A stretch of DNA of 55,178 nucleotides from Dehalococcoidales bacterium (GTDB lineage: Bacteria; Chloroflexota; Dehalococcoidia; Dehalococcoidales; UBA2162): contig JAFGCW010000090.1 of NCBI GenBank assembly GCA_016932435.1, forward strand, positions 1 to 55,178, given 5' to 3'. Of this stretch, positions 14,727-23,150 are shown one piece after another. Each line of letters starts with the position of its first letter. Position 1 is the stretch's first letter. The position numbers and the translations under genes are program-made. The notes below the pieces were generated by a model. The model was given only the letters and a program-made list of their open reading frames with translations, was not told the DNA's origin and searched no databases.

Positions 14727-15815
14727 CTAAACCCTCTGTTTACTTCGGGCAGGACTATTACCGGATTGCCGGCATAACTCCACCACCAGAATATTCAAAG
14801 CCAGTTCGGGATCCATTTTCCCTGTTTTTATCGAGATATCCGTATCGAGTAGTCTCCTGTAAACATCTTTCAGTCTGGATAGTGAATACCGGCTTGCCTG
14901 TTCGAGTGTTTTCCTGAGAATCCATTCGGAACTCATCCCCAGTTTCCCCTGCATTTCCCGGTTCGTTGATCTCCGCCGGCTGAGTTCTTTCACCCTGACA
15001 ATTAACTGGACCTGCCTTGCTATCATGAAAAGCAGGTAGACCGGGGCAACGCCGCTTCTGAAAAGATGTTCCAGCATTTTCTCGGCCTGTTCCGCTTTGA
15101 ACTCAAGAATGGCATCTACCATATTGAACACTGTCGCCTGCTGGTTATACCCGACGACAGCCTGAACATCAGCTTCTTCAATCTTACGACCATCGGTATA
15201 CAGGAGCAGTTTTTCAATTTCACTTGCCATGATCCAAAGGTTACTCCCGACAAGCCTTGCCAGCAAGTGCACCGCCTGTAGTGAAATCTCACCGCCTTCC
15301 TCCTTAACTCTCCTCTGCACCCATTCACGGAGTTTCGCATCTCTTGGCAGTGCAAAACTCCTGGTCGTAGCTTTACCGGCAAGTGCTTTAAAAATAGGAT
15401 TATCACCTGCAATGACACCTTCGATAAGAACAAGAATCGTGGTTTCCGGGATACCTCCGGCCAGGTAGCCGGCAAAAACTGCGGCTTCTTCCTGTTTTTT
15501 GCTTTTTTTTGTGGTCTTCGTTTGTCGTTTCGTTCTCGTTCCGGACTCGAATCGTCCCAGGAGTCCTTCGACAATCACCAGCCGTTGCCCGGTCATAAAG
15601 GGGATGGTCTCGCAGACGGTCTTCAGTTCGTCGTAGGTTAACTGCTGTCCATCCAGTGTTGTCGTGCTCATTGCCAGTGAATCTTCATCACCCAGTTCCT
15701 TCTTTATGGTATCGAGGGTTTGAGCAATAGAATAATCATCCTGTCCCGATAATACGTATATCAATATATATTCCTCTGATTCCCTGAGCACAATTTTACC
15801 ATAATGCTCTGACAA
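14727..15815 (-). CDS. holA: DNA polymerase III delta subunit
   Basis: The 362-residue protein matches HolA in its N-terminal clamp-interaction region (YVLSGQDDYSIAQTLDTIKKEL), the SMPFMTGQRLVIVEG-like segment (TIPFMTGQRLVIVEGLLGRFE) and the C-terminal helical collar domain (EMQGKLGMSSEWILRKTLEQASRYS). It opens the sliding clamp in the clamp loader. The N-terminus is about 18 residues longer than typical, and a later start is possible, but no better ATG with a ribosome site is visible. It is the first gene of the minus-strand run ending with tgt. Confidence 0.9.
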   Translation of the reverse strand: MSEHYGKIVLRESEEYILIYVLSGQDDYSIAQTLDTIKKELGDEDSLAMSTTTLDGQQLTYDELKTVCETIPFMTGQRLVIVEGLLGRFESGTRTKRQTKTTKKSKKQEEAAVFAGYLAGGIPETTILVLIEGVIAGDNPIFKALAGKATTRSFALPRDAKLREWVQRRVKEEGGEISLQAVHLLARLVGSNLWIMASEIEKLLLYTDGRKIEEADVQAVVGYNQQATVFNMVDAILEFKAEQAEKMLEHLFRSGVAPVYLLFMIARQVQLIVRVKELSRRRSTNREMQGKLGMSSEWILRKTLEQASRYSLSRLKDVYRRLLDTDISIKTGKMDPELALNILVVELCRQSGNSPARSKQRV

Positions 15816-15880
15816 GTAGTAACAATCTTTTTCGGTCCTGTGATCGGGGATTGGGACGTATAATAAATTGGTTATTCAAA

Positions 15881-15900
15881 TATAATACTCTTAAGAGTAT
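15881..15900 (+). promoter_or_regulatory. Operator palindrome overlapping a -10 box
   Basis: ATACTCTTAAGAGTAT at 15885-15900 is a perfect 16-bp palindrome, and a consensus TATAAT at 15881-15886 overlaps its left edge. It lies 70 bp before the ribbon-helix-helix gene, so the regulator probably binds here and represses itself. The -35 region is weak. Confidence 0.6.
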
Positions 15901-15970
15901 ACTTTCTCGATTGTGCATATTATATAGATTTTTTGATGTTTTTATGTTTATCATCAATATGAGGTGGGAT

Positions 15971-16213
15971 ATGAGTCAGGTTAAAGATGGTTTCAAGAGA
16001 ACAACAATCAGTTTGCGTAATGAAGAATATGAAGCATTGCGTTTCATAGCATTTAAACGAAAAATATCGATTGCGGCAGTAGTACGTGAACTGATATATG
16101 AACGCCTTGAAGAAGAACAAGATATCAGAGACGGAATGAAAGCGCTGGCCGAAGAATCCGATACTATGGACTGGGACACATTTAAGAAGGATTATCTTGA
16201 TATACAGGATTGA
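15971..16213 (+). CDS. Ribbon-helix-helix DNA-binding protein (antitoxin-like)
   Basis: The 80-residue protein has a ribbon-helix-helix fold: a beta strand KRTTISLRNEEYEAL (about 8-22), then two helices with RKISIAAVVRELIYERL. A short acidic tail ending in WDTFKKDYLDIQD resembles antitoxin C-termini that neutralise a partner. GAGGTGG just before ATG 15971 supports this start over the longer frame from 15851. No toxin gene is adjacent on either side: holA diverges upstream and about 370 bp of repeat-bearing sequence follow. It is either an orphan antitoxin or a stand-alone autoregulator. Confidence 0.8.
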   Translation: MSQVKDGFKRTTISLRNEEYEALRFIAFKRKISIAAVVRELIYERLEEEQDIRDGMKALAEESDTMDWDTFKKDYLDIQD

Positions 16214-16284
16214 GATACTCTCTTTTCAATCATTCCGCCGGATAGGCTGTGTCATAATTCCGGTGTGTGAACCAGTAATCCATC

Positions 16285-16365
16285 ATAATACGATAAGGTG
16301 TCATCCTGAATCCCGATATTTATCCGGATTTCTCGATTCAAGCCCATTCCAGGGATGAAGGATCT
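16285..16365. repeat. REP-like element with GTCATCCTGA and GGATGAAGGATCTCC ends
   Basis: The gap 16214-16587 contains no gene. It holds an element bounded by TGTCATCCTGAATCCCGA and GGATGAAGGATCTCC, the ends of a palindromic element common in bacterial genomes, and a second, more decayed piece (GGAGATACGTTCG, CGGACTCCTTAGTATGACA) at about 16430-16505. Confidence 0.5.
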
Positions 16366-16587
16366 CCTTTATTTGTACAGACAATTTTACAGCAAACTTA
16401 AATGATCAAGGGTATTTAAGTATCAGCAAGGAGATACGTTCGTCGTCCTTGTCTTGATAGCTGAATATTTTACCATGTACCTTCGGACTCCTTAGTATGA
16501 CATGCAGTCTACTTATTTTGACACAGTCTCGGAAGCCGAAATCCAGTAGCCCTTCTTAAAAAAATATCTTCTTCCCGAGGTCAAATC

Positions 16588-18153
16588 CTACGCCGGTATA
16601 ATACCATGCTTTTTAACCGGTCTGCTTTCCTGTTTGTCGAGTAGCATTTCAAGACTCCGGATAAGTCTTGGCCGTGTTGTCGCCGGATCGATTACGTCAT
16701 CGATATGCAGGTGTTCGGCGGCACGGTATGGAATAGCATCTTTTTCCCGATACTCCTGCACTTTTTCTTCCAGCAGTTTATCAGGGTCATCAGCCTGTTC
16801 AAGCTCTCTCCTGTAGATGACAGGAGCCGCTGCTTCCGGGCCCATAACCGCAAGCTCGGTGCTGGGCCATGAATACTCGAAATCAGCGCCCAGTTCCCGG
16901 CAACACATTCCTATGTATGAACCACCGATAGCCTTCCTGATTGTCAGGGTAAGTTTCGGAACGGTGGCCTCCGAATAGGCGTAAAGCAATTTCGCTCCGT
17001 GCCTGATTATCCCACCCCACTCCTGGTCGGTCCCGGGAAGATAACCCGGTACATCCACCAAGGTTACCAGTGGGATATTAAACGCATCGCAGAACCTGAC
17101 AAAACGTGACGCCTTGTCGCTTGCGTCGATATCAAGTACTCCGGCCTTCGACATCGGCTGGTTGGCAATAATCCCGACCGAGTATCCGTTCAGCCGCGAA
17201 AAGCAGGTGATAATATTGGTTGCGAACATAGGGAATAACTCGAAATAATTCAGCCCATCATCTCTCTGGTCGAAGACACTCCGGATTATCTTGTGCATAT
17301 CATAGGGTCGATTCGACGCACCAGGGACAATATCGAATAATGAATCATCTATCCGATCGGGTTTATCTCCCCAGTCGACTCGTGGCGGTGTTTCCCTGTT
17401 ATTCGCGGGAAGGTAGCTGATAAGCTCCTTAATATTCTGAAAACACTCTCCTTCGCTTTCCTCCGTTCGCGAAGCAACTCCTGCTTTCTTCTGAGCGGCT
17501 ACGGCTCCACCGAGTTCATCGTCCGTTATCTCCTGACCCATTACCGACTTAACAACTCTCGGACCGGTAATATAGGCATAGCTGATTCCTTTTACCATAA
17601 AGATAAAATCCATCAGCGCCGGCGAGTAAACCGCTCCACCGGCATTAGGCCCAAGAATGGCGCATATCTGTGGAATCACCCCGGATGCCATGGTATTCCG
17701 GTAGAAAATTTTGCCGAATCCGGCAAGTGCATCCACCCCGTCCTGTATCCTGGCACCCCCGGAATCATTCAGACCGATCACCGGGCAGCCACTTTTTAAA
17801 GCGGCGTCCAGTATGTCGGCAATCTTCTGGGCATGCACTTCGGCAAGAGTACCTCCACTGCTGGTAAAGTCCTGCGAGTAAATGTATACTTTTCTTCCGT
17901 TTACCTTCCCGTACCCGGTGATTACTCCATCAGCGGCGATATCGGTAACCGCACCCCTGCTTTTCGCGAACATACCCGATTCCTGGAAAGTCCCTTTATC
18001 CAGCAGGCGGTCTACCCGCTCTCTGGCATTCAGTTTACCTTTCTTTTTCTGTGTCTCTATCCGGTCTGGTCCGCCCATCCCGAGTATCTTATTCCGGCGT
18101 TGTTTGAGATCTTCAAGCTGTTTTTTCTTTACGTCGGTATTATCTGTCATCAC
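16588..18153 (-). CDS. Acyl-CoA carboxylase / methylmalonyl-CoA decarboxylase carboxyltransferase subunit
   Basis: The 521-residue protein has the two crotonase-like halves of a biotin-dependent carboxyltransferase. The N-half carries SQDFTSSGGTLAEVHAQKI and GLNDSGGARIQDGVDALAG; the C-half carries NQPMSKAGVLDIDASDKASRF, VDVPGYLPGTDQEWGGIIRHGAKLLYA and a late GPEAAAPVIYRREL. It moves the carboxyl group between biotin and propionyl-, methylmalonyl- or acetyl-CoA. The biotin-carrier and other subunits are not in the window, so propionyl-CoA carboxylase beta and sodium-pumping MmdA cannot be told apart. It is followed upstream by a small cysteine-containing gene that may be co-transcribed (24 bp gap). 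Confidence 0.92.
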   Translation of the reverse strand: MMTDNTDVKKKQLEDLKQRRNKILGMGGPDRIETQKKKGKLNARERVDRLLDKGTFQESGMFAKSRGAVTDIAADGVITGYGKVNGRKVYIYSQDFTSSGGTLAEVHAQKIADILDAALKSGCPVIGLNDSGGARIQDGVDALAGFGKIFYRNTMASGVIPQICAILGPNAGGAVYSPALMDFIFMVKGISYAYITGPRVVKSVMGQEITDDELGGAVAAQKKAGVASRTEESEGECFQNIKELISYLPANNRETPPRVDWGDKPDRIDDSLFDIVPGASNRPYDMHKIIRSVFDQRDDGLNYFELFPMFATNIITCFSRLNGYSVGIIANQPMSKAGVLDIDASDKASRFVRFCDAFNIPLVTLVDVPGYLPGTDQEWGGIIRHGAKLLYAYSEATVPKLTLTIRKAIGGSYIGMCCRELGADFEYSWPSTELAVMGPEAAAPVIYRRELEQADDPDKLLEEKVQEYREKDAIPYRAAEHLHIDDVIDPATTRPRLIRSLEMLLDKQESRPVKKHGIIPA

Positions 18154-18177
18154 CCTCCACCAGTTACTTCGTATTTT

Positions 18178-18486
18178 TTATTCCTGTTCTTCGCTGGACC
18201 AGTTCTGCATCATCTGCTTGACCTTCTGGGCAAGCTTCGGATTCGATCGTAACCGGTCGATAAACACCGGGCAGGCTTCCACCAGCGAATTCTGTGCCGC
18301 GGAAGCCATGCTTGAAAGAAGGTTTTCCATCCCTAAATTATTCTGCGTTGTAGCCATTCCCGGAGTAGACTCCATCTGGCGGCGAATATCTTCCGTCGTA
18401 AATCGCATCGGTACCACACATGATTTATACCAGGGACATTCCTTGCACTGGACTATCCCGTAAGCTTCATCAAAAGCGTCTCCCAT
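18178..18486 (-). CDS. Small cysteine-containing protein of unknown function
   Basis: The 102-residue soluble protein has a strong AAGGAG ribosome site. I do not recognise a family. Near its N-terminus it carries QCKECPWYKSCVVP, whose three cysteines (C-x2-C-x5-C) plus a later Cys in EACPVFIDRL could bind zinc or an iron-sulfur cluster. The remainder is Gln/Met-rich and predicted helical, ending in acidic residues. It sits 24 bp upstream of the carboxyltransferase gene and 36 bp downstream of tlpA, so it belongs to this cluster. A role linked to the carboxyltransferase is possible but not shown. Confidence 0.65.
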   Translation of the reverse strand: MGDAFDEAYGIVQCKECPWYKSCVVPMRFTTEDIRRQMESTPGMATTQNNLGMENLLSSMASAAQNSLVEACPVFIDRLRSNPKLAQKVKQMMQNWSSEEQE

Positions 18487-18522
18487 ATATTTTTCTCCTT
18501 ATCAATCAGGTTAATCTGTTCT

Positions 18523-19059
18523 TTATTGAAACAACTGCTTCACGTAGTCCTCGACACTTTCCCGGTCAGGAAATGCGCCGACCACCTTGTTCTGAATTAT
18601 ACCATCCTCGTCGATAAAGTAGGTAGTCGGTATCCCGGATACCCCGTATCTCCGTGACACGGTCTTGGCGCTGTCCAGCAGCACAGGCATGGTAAATCCA
18701 AAATAGTCTAGAAATGAAACCACATCGGTTGAACTTTCTCCAATATTGACAGCAAAGAACGTTAAATCATCATCTTTCCATTCTTCATAAACTTCCTCAA
18801 GGTGCGGCATCTCGTTTCGGCAGGGACCACACCATGTAGCCCAGAAGTTAAGGAGAACGGGAGCACCTTTGTAATCACTGAGTTTATGGACACCTTCATC
18901 AAGGTCGTACAGTTCGAAATCCGGTGCTTTACTTCCAATTGATAGATCGGACGTATTCTCTCCAGCACAACCTGCGGAAACGATTAAGGTTGAAAGCAAT
19001 ATGAGTACCGGTACTGCTTTAAACAGACCGGCTTGGTACAGTGTCTTTATAATACTCAC
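18523..19059 (-). CDS. TlpA/ResA-like thiol-disulfide oxidoreductase lipoprotein
   Basis: The 178-residue protein has an N-terminal membrane segment ending in a lipobox-like SAGC near residue 31, so it is probably anchored outside the membrane. A thioredoxin fold follows, with FWATWCGPCRNEMPHLEEVY carrying the CGPC redox site near 76, and the cis-Pro loop SGIPTTYFID near 146. It reduces exported disulfides or helps cytochrome c maturation. Its start is adjacent to the ccdA gene stop, with no gap, so CcdA probably supplies its electrons. No cytochrome c gene is nearby. Confidence 0.92.
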   Translation of the reverse strand: MSIIKTLYQAGLFKAVPVLILLSTLIVSAGCAGENTSDLSIGSKAPDFELYDLDEGVHKLSDYKGAPVLLNFWATWCGPCRNEMPHLEEVYEEWKDDDLTFFAVNIGESSTDVVSFLDYFGFTMPVLLDSAKTVSRRYGVSGIPTTYFIDEDGIIQNKVVGAFPDRESVEDYVKQLFQ

Positions 19060-19767
19060 CTAAAAACCTCCCAGAAACCAGTTCATATTGTCGGTTAATA
19101 CTAGAATGCCTACCGTGATAAGCATCAAGCCGGCTACAATATATATCCATTTTGAATACCGGTTAATTTTTCTCAATAGTGGGTTGATAAAATCGAACGC
19201 GGCGCCGAGTACCAGGAAAGGCAAACCGAGTCCAAGAGAATATATAGCCAGCAGATACGTACCGCGCGCCACCGTTCCCGAACTTCCCGCCAGTGATAAT
19301 ATCCCGGTTATCTGCCAGCCCAGGCAGGGAGTCCAGGCCAAACAGAAAATCGCCCCTGTCAGAAAAGATCTCAGGTAGCCTGTTGTAGATCCAAGCGATG
19401 GTGTCAGTCGCCTTTCATAATTCAGCCATGGCACCTTTAACGCGACCAGCATAAGAAGTCCGAACACGATAAGAATAATACCTACGGCTTTCTGTATCGT
19501 ATAGGTATAGGCGATAAGAGCCGAACCTATCAGACCGGCTCCGGCGCCCCATAGACTGAAGATAGCGGAAAATCCAATAACAAAACTTAAAGAATGCAGA
19601 AATATCGGAAGCCGCTTTTTTTTATTCCCTTCGTCAAGTATGCCAGGCCCGGCAAGACTGGCAAGATATACTGGCGCGAGAGGCAGTACGCACGGAGACA
19701 GGAAGCTCGCCAGCCCCGCAACGAAAGCAATACCAGTCGCACCCCACAATGAAGCTTCCTCTATCAT
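19060..19767 (-). CDS. ccdA: CcdA-type thiol-disulfide transporter membrane protein
   Basis: The 235-residue protein has six hydrophobic segments and the two redox regions of the CcdA/DsbD family: FLSPCVLPLAPVYLASLAG near residue 24 and FCLAWTPCLGWQITGIL near 140. The two cysteines carry electrons from cytoplasmic thioredoxin across the membrane to an outside partner. That partner is probably the TlpA-like lipoprotein encoded immediately downstream. Length and topology are normal for the family. Confidence 0.92.
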   Translation of the reverse strand: MIEEASLWGATGIAFVAGLASFLSPCVLPLAPVYLASLAGPGILDEGNKKKRLPIFLHSLSFVIGFSAIFSLWGAGAGLIGSALIAYTYTIQKAVGIILIVFGLLMLVALKVPWLNYERRLTPSLGSTTGYLRSFLTGAIFCLAWTPCLGWQITGILSLAGSSGTVARGTYLLAIYSLGLGLPFLVLGAAFDFINPLLRKINRYSKWIYIVAGLMLITVGILVLTDNMNWFLGGF

Positions 19768-19872
19768 CAGGAAAATCTCCTCGGTATATAATAACTCTTA
19801 AGGACACAGATATTAAAGGATAAAAGTCACCAATACTGCCCTTCTACCGACAAATAATATATCTACCATCTA

Positions 19873-20484
19873 TTATAAACCATACTCCTCGGCCATCTTG
19901 ACTGCTTTATCCAGATCCGTCTGGTAATTTATATTAAAGAAAGAGATATGCTCGGGATCGATTCTCCTGCTTTCCTCCTCTTCCAGGTATCTGACATTCA
20001 TCTCATCGAGAAAAGCATGGATACTCAGTTTTTTCGCGGCCAGTCGTGCATCGATTCGTGATAAACAATTCTTCGAGTAAACCGCATGCAGGGGTTCGAT
20101 CATCTTATTCGCTAACCGTGGGACTACCGCATCATAATCCGCCAATAATTCAACCATGTGTTTTATAAGTTCGGTATTTAAAAAAGGCATATCACAAGCA
20201 GCAAGGATGTTTACATCCGATGTTGATGCCGTCAGACCGGTATAGATACCTCCGAGAGGTCCCATCTCCGGGTAAATATCTGCGACAATATCAGCATTAA
20301 GATTCAGTTGGATATCGAACTGCTCCCACGATGTAACAACAACTATTTGACTTGAAATGGGTTCGAGTCGCTCGAATACTCGGTCGATGATAGTTTTACC
20401 TCTGATCACTTCAAAAGCCTTGTTACGCCCGAGACGAAGGTTTTTCCCTCCGGCAAGTATTATGGATGTAACATCCTTGGGCAT
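19873..20484 (-). CDS. mobA: Molybdenum cofactor guanylyltransferase
   Basis: The 203-residue protein begins with the nucleotidyltransferase signature SIILAGGKNLRLGRNKAFEVI and contains MGPLGGIYTGL near 76, a DMPFLN metal-binding motif near 97 and PLHAVYSKNC near 130. It joins GMP to molybdopterin to form the bis-MGD cofactor needed by formate dehydrogenase and related enzymes. That activity would feed formate into the Wood-Ljungdahl operon next door, although no molybdoenzyme is in the window. The gene stands alone, separated from ccdA by about 105 bp. Confidence 0.9.
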   Translation of the reverse strand: MPKDVTSIILAGGKNLRLGRNKAFEVIRGKTIIDRVFERLEPISSQIVVVTSWEQFDIQLNLNADIVADIYPEMGPLGGIYTGLTASTSDVNILAACDMPFLNTELIKHMVELLADYDAVVPRLANKMIEPLHAVYSKNCLSRIDARLAAKKLSIHAFLDEMNVRYLEEEESRRIDPEHISFFNINYQTDLDKAVKMAEEYGL

Positions 20485-20644
20485 AATGAAACAACTCTCT
20501 CCAGTTTAGTTATACACTCATTTGATTTTACATGATTTCGGCAAAATCAGACTAATCTAAGTTACCAGGTGAAGTACTGAGTTTCGTCCACTATAGTGAA
20601 CCATTTTGGTATATAGAGCGACAACGGTTGATCCTGTATAATCC

Positions 20645-20705
20645 AATTTCGAATCCTCCTCTTTCCATTTGGAGGTGGGGTGATTCGAAACCGGGAAAGA
20701 GGAAA
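20645..20705 (+). repeat. Dispersed hairpin repeat, copy C
   Basis: TTTCGAATCC, then a hairpin CCTCCTCTTTCC/ATTTGGAGGTGGGG, then GATTCGAAACCGGGAAAGAGG. It matches the other copies in arrangement. It lies in the 20485-20774 gap, where I see no gene. Confidence 0.6.
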
Positions 20706-20774
20706 AAATAATTAACTCATTACTCATAAGAAATCTTAAGGATGAAGGTGGTAAAGCACACCTAAAAAAACATT

Positions 20775-21437
20775 TTATTTTTGATACAGCTTACCTACCA
20801 GGTTCCAGGTAATAACTTCAGATAAAACGGTTACGTCTTCAGTGGTAAGATAATCCTGGATATTGGCATCGTACATCACGCTGCCTTCAGGCAGAAACTC
20901 CTCATCGCCTTTCCAGAAAACGATTGTCACCGGTACACGGTTGAAAGCAGGGATGACTATGGAAGAGTCACCTAACTCAGATGGTACTCCCCCAAAATCT
21001 TTTCCGACATCCAGTAGCCTGGCAGGATTATCCCCAAAGTTCTTCACCAGAGGTTGAATAGTCCTCTTGGAGAATGTTCGAAAATAAACCGGGCCTTCCG
21101 GTAACTCTCTGAAAGTGATGTACTTACCCGACAGCGGTGTTCCTTTTGCCTGCGCCAGGTAATGCAGAATGAGCACTTTTTCTCTAAAGGGAATCTCGTT
21201 CTTATCGTTCTCTTTAAGTACCTCCATTTCCGGAAGTACTACTGTGTATTCCTCGCACAGGTAGAGAACCTTGATATTTTTCTTACCATCTTTCTCACTG
21301 TACTTGCTGTCACTGTTGTCGCAGTGCCGTTCGAGATACTCAATTTTCAGCAGTTTTTCACGTACCAGTGTATACGCTTGCTCAAGTGAATACTCGTAAT
21401 TCTTGTTGTCCGGCACATCGATCCGTCTGTTATCCAT
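20775..21437 (-). CDS. DUF3786 domain protein
   Basis: The 220-residue protein matches DUF3786 in its body: EKVLILHYLAQAKGTPLSGKYITFRELPEG near 105-135, followed by a RLLDVGKDFGG segment and a C-terminal LPEGSVMYDANIQDYLTTEDVTVLSEVI. The function is unknown; members are common in anaerobes that carry corrinoid iron-sulfur proteins, often next to their genes. Here it follows the end of the Wood-Ljungdahl operon by about 150 bp, beyond a hairpin terminator, so it may have its own transcript. No metal site is evident. Confidence 0.82.
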   Translation of the reverse strand: MDNRRIDVPDNKNYEYSLEQAYTLVREKLLKIEYLERHCDNSDSKYSEKDGKKNIKVLYLCEEYTVVLPEMEVLKENDKNEIPFREKVLILHYLAQAKGTPLSGKYITFRELPEGPVYFRTFSKRTIQPLVKNFGDNPARLLDVGKDFGGVPSELGDSSIVIPAFNRVPVTIVFWKGDEEFLPEGSVMYDANIQDYLTTEDVTVLSEVITWNLVGKLYQK

Positions 21438-21516
21438 ACATCCAATCCCTAAATCAAATCAGTACTATTGTAATATGTTTGTTTTTCTATAATAAAGTCG
21501 CGGCATGAAAACAGCA

Positions 21517-21548
21517 ACCCTCCGGGACTTAAATTCGGAGGGTTTTTA
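21517..21548 (-). terminator. Terminator hairpin at the end of the Wood-Ljungdahl operon
   Basis: ACCCTCCG (21517-21524) and CGGAGGGT (21536-21543) form an 8-bp stem, 38 bp beyond the metF stop. A T run follows on the plus strand and a weaker T-rich stretch on the minus strand, so it may act in both directions. Confidence 0.6.
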
Positions 21549-21586
21549 TATTGTAACTTTAATTGTGACTAAACATGAGTATACTA

Positions 21587-22462
21587 TTATAGTCCGGCAG
21601 CTTCGATTATTTGAGGAACCCTTTTCTCCCAGCCGATAGCCATAATATGGACGCCCTGGCATATACCCCGGAGGCCATTGATTATCTCAGCCGTTATCTG
21701 TATACCGGTTTCCGCCTTCTTCTCGGCATCGGACATCCTTTTAATCAAATGGTCCGGCACAAAAACACCCGCAACACTCTTGTTCATAAACCTTGCCATA
21801 CCTACCGATTTCAGGGGAATCACACCAGCCAGGACAGGCACTTTATATCCTTCGATTCTCTTCATGAAACTGGCAAAGGCATCTACGTCATATATCGCCT
21901 GAGTCTGGATAAATTTAGCTCCGGCGGCAATCTTTTTCTCAAGCTTCATAATTTGCAGTTCAAGGGCAGCCGGTGTATCAGCTCCTGGATTTACGACGGC
22001 TCCCGGGAAGAAATTTGTTTTTCCCTGGAGTTCGTTTCCCACCATATCATATCCTTTGTTAAGCTGTTCTATTACCCATAATAACTGTACCGAATCCAGG
22101 TCATATACAGGCTTTGCCTGAGGATGATCGCCGAAAGTCGGAAAATCACCGGTTAGTGCCAGAACATTTTCTATACCGAGAGCGCTGGCGCTCAGCAAGT
22201 CCGACTGCAGGGCTATCCGGTTTCTGTCCCGGCAGGTCACCTGGAATATAGGGTCAAGCCCTTTTTCCTTTATCAGGTAACTTGTAGCTAGCGAACCTAG
22301 TCTCATCACTGCGCTTTGCTGATCGGTAACATTAGCCGCATGGACCTTGCCTTTCAGTAATTCCGCATTCTCAAGTATTTCCGTGGTATCGGTACCCTTG
22401 AGTGGCCCTACCTCACAGCTTATTACAAATTCCCCTCTCTCGAGGGCTGTTCGCAAGCTCAT
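21587..22462 (-). CDS. metF: Methylenetetrahydrofolate reductase
   Basis: MetF reduces 5,10-methylene-THF to methyl-THF, the last folate step of the methyl branch. The 291-residue TIM-barrel flavoprotein starts FVISCEVGPLKGTDTTEILE, with the catalytic Glu in SCEVGP. It contains ANVTDQQSAVMRLGSLA near 40, the flavin-site LTGDFPTFGDHP near 108 and QTQAIYDVDAF near 186. It lies downstream of metV by 77 bp; in acetogens MetF and MetV form a complex that takes electrons from partners not encoded here. It is the last gene of the operon before the terminator. Confidence 0.95.
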   Translation of the reverse strand: MSLRTALERGEFVISCEVGPLKGTDTTEILENAELLKGKVHAANVTDQQSAVMRLGSLATSYLIKEKGLDPIFQVTCRDRNRIALQSDLLSASALGIENVLALTGDFPTFGDHPQAKPVYDLDSVQLLWVIEQLNKGYDMVGNELQGKTNFFPGAVVNPGADTPAALELQIMKLEKKIAAGAKFIQTQAIYDVDAFASFMKRIEGYKVPVLAGVIPLKSVGMARFMNKSVAGVFVPDHLIKRMSDAEKKAETGIQITAEIINGLRGICQGVHIMAIGWEKRVPQIIEAAGL

Positions 22463-22539
22463 TCTGTGTATTCTCCTTTCAAAATCTACATGCCAATCAT
22501 TTCCTGGAAGAATATCCGGGAAACAATTATAGTATGGAA

Positions 22540-23046
22540 TTATTTCTTATATTCTATGTATGCATTTTTAGAAAAATGGTCTCGTCCAAGGCTGAAGTTC
22601 AACCATGAAGCTGTCTGCCACAATTGCCAATCCTGAGGAAGCACTATATGCGGCTTTATCTTACTAAGATCGCCGCTGTATCTTTCGCAAGCCCTGACCC
22701 ATACACATTTTCTCTCTTCCGGATATACCTCACACCAGTCGTTCATACTTCCGCCACACGGGCCATTTCTCTGGTTTTTCGGACATTGTGACATTGGGCA
22801 ATGATATCCCACATCGTATAAAGCACAGTCCCCACAGTTCAAGCAGTCGAAAAGCGGTTCTTTCGCCATTTTTTCAAGAAAATGCCATCCGTGTTTTAAT
22901 CTGCGTTTTTTATCGATAAAACGCATTATAGGTCTGAGAGCCTTGACAAGGATATTCTCCTCGAACATGATTACATGGACCAGAATATAAATATTGTATG
23001 CTATCCTTGGCCCCAGTTTGCGACATTCTTTTACATTCTCCGCCAT
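22540..23046 (-). CDS. metV: MetV-like zinc/iron-sulfur partner of MetF
   Basis: The protein (168 residues from ATG 23046) matches the methylene-THF reductase C-terminal family found as MetV in acetogens. It is cysteine-rich from about 93 onward: DCLNCGDCALYD, YHCPMSQCPKNQRNGPCGGS and WCEVYPEERKC. These probably bind zinc and iron-sulfur clusters that pass electrons to MetF. The frame extends nine codons upstream, but MAENVKE with a nearby AGAGAA is preferred. Its position between acsE and metF is the arrangement seen in Wood-Ljungdahl operons. Confidence 0.88.
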   Translation of the reverse strand: MAENVKECRKLGPRIAYNIYILVHVIMFEENILVKALRPIMRFIDKKRRLKHGWHFLEKMAKEPLFDCLNCGDCALYDVGYHCPMSQCPKNQRNGPCGGSMNDWCEVYPEERKCVWVRACERYSGDLSKIKPHIVLPQDWQLWQTASWLNFSLGRDHFSKNAYIEYKK

Positions 23047-23150
23047 TATTTCTCTGCTTGCTCCTTTGCACACGTACTCAAGCTTACCCGCCGGACTTTA
23101 TAACCCCGGCGGGTAATTATCTGTCGGCTAATTATCTGAAAATACCGGTA

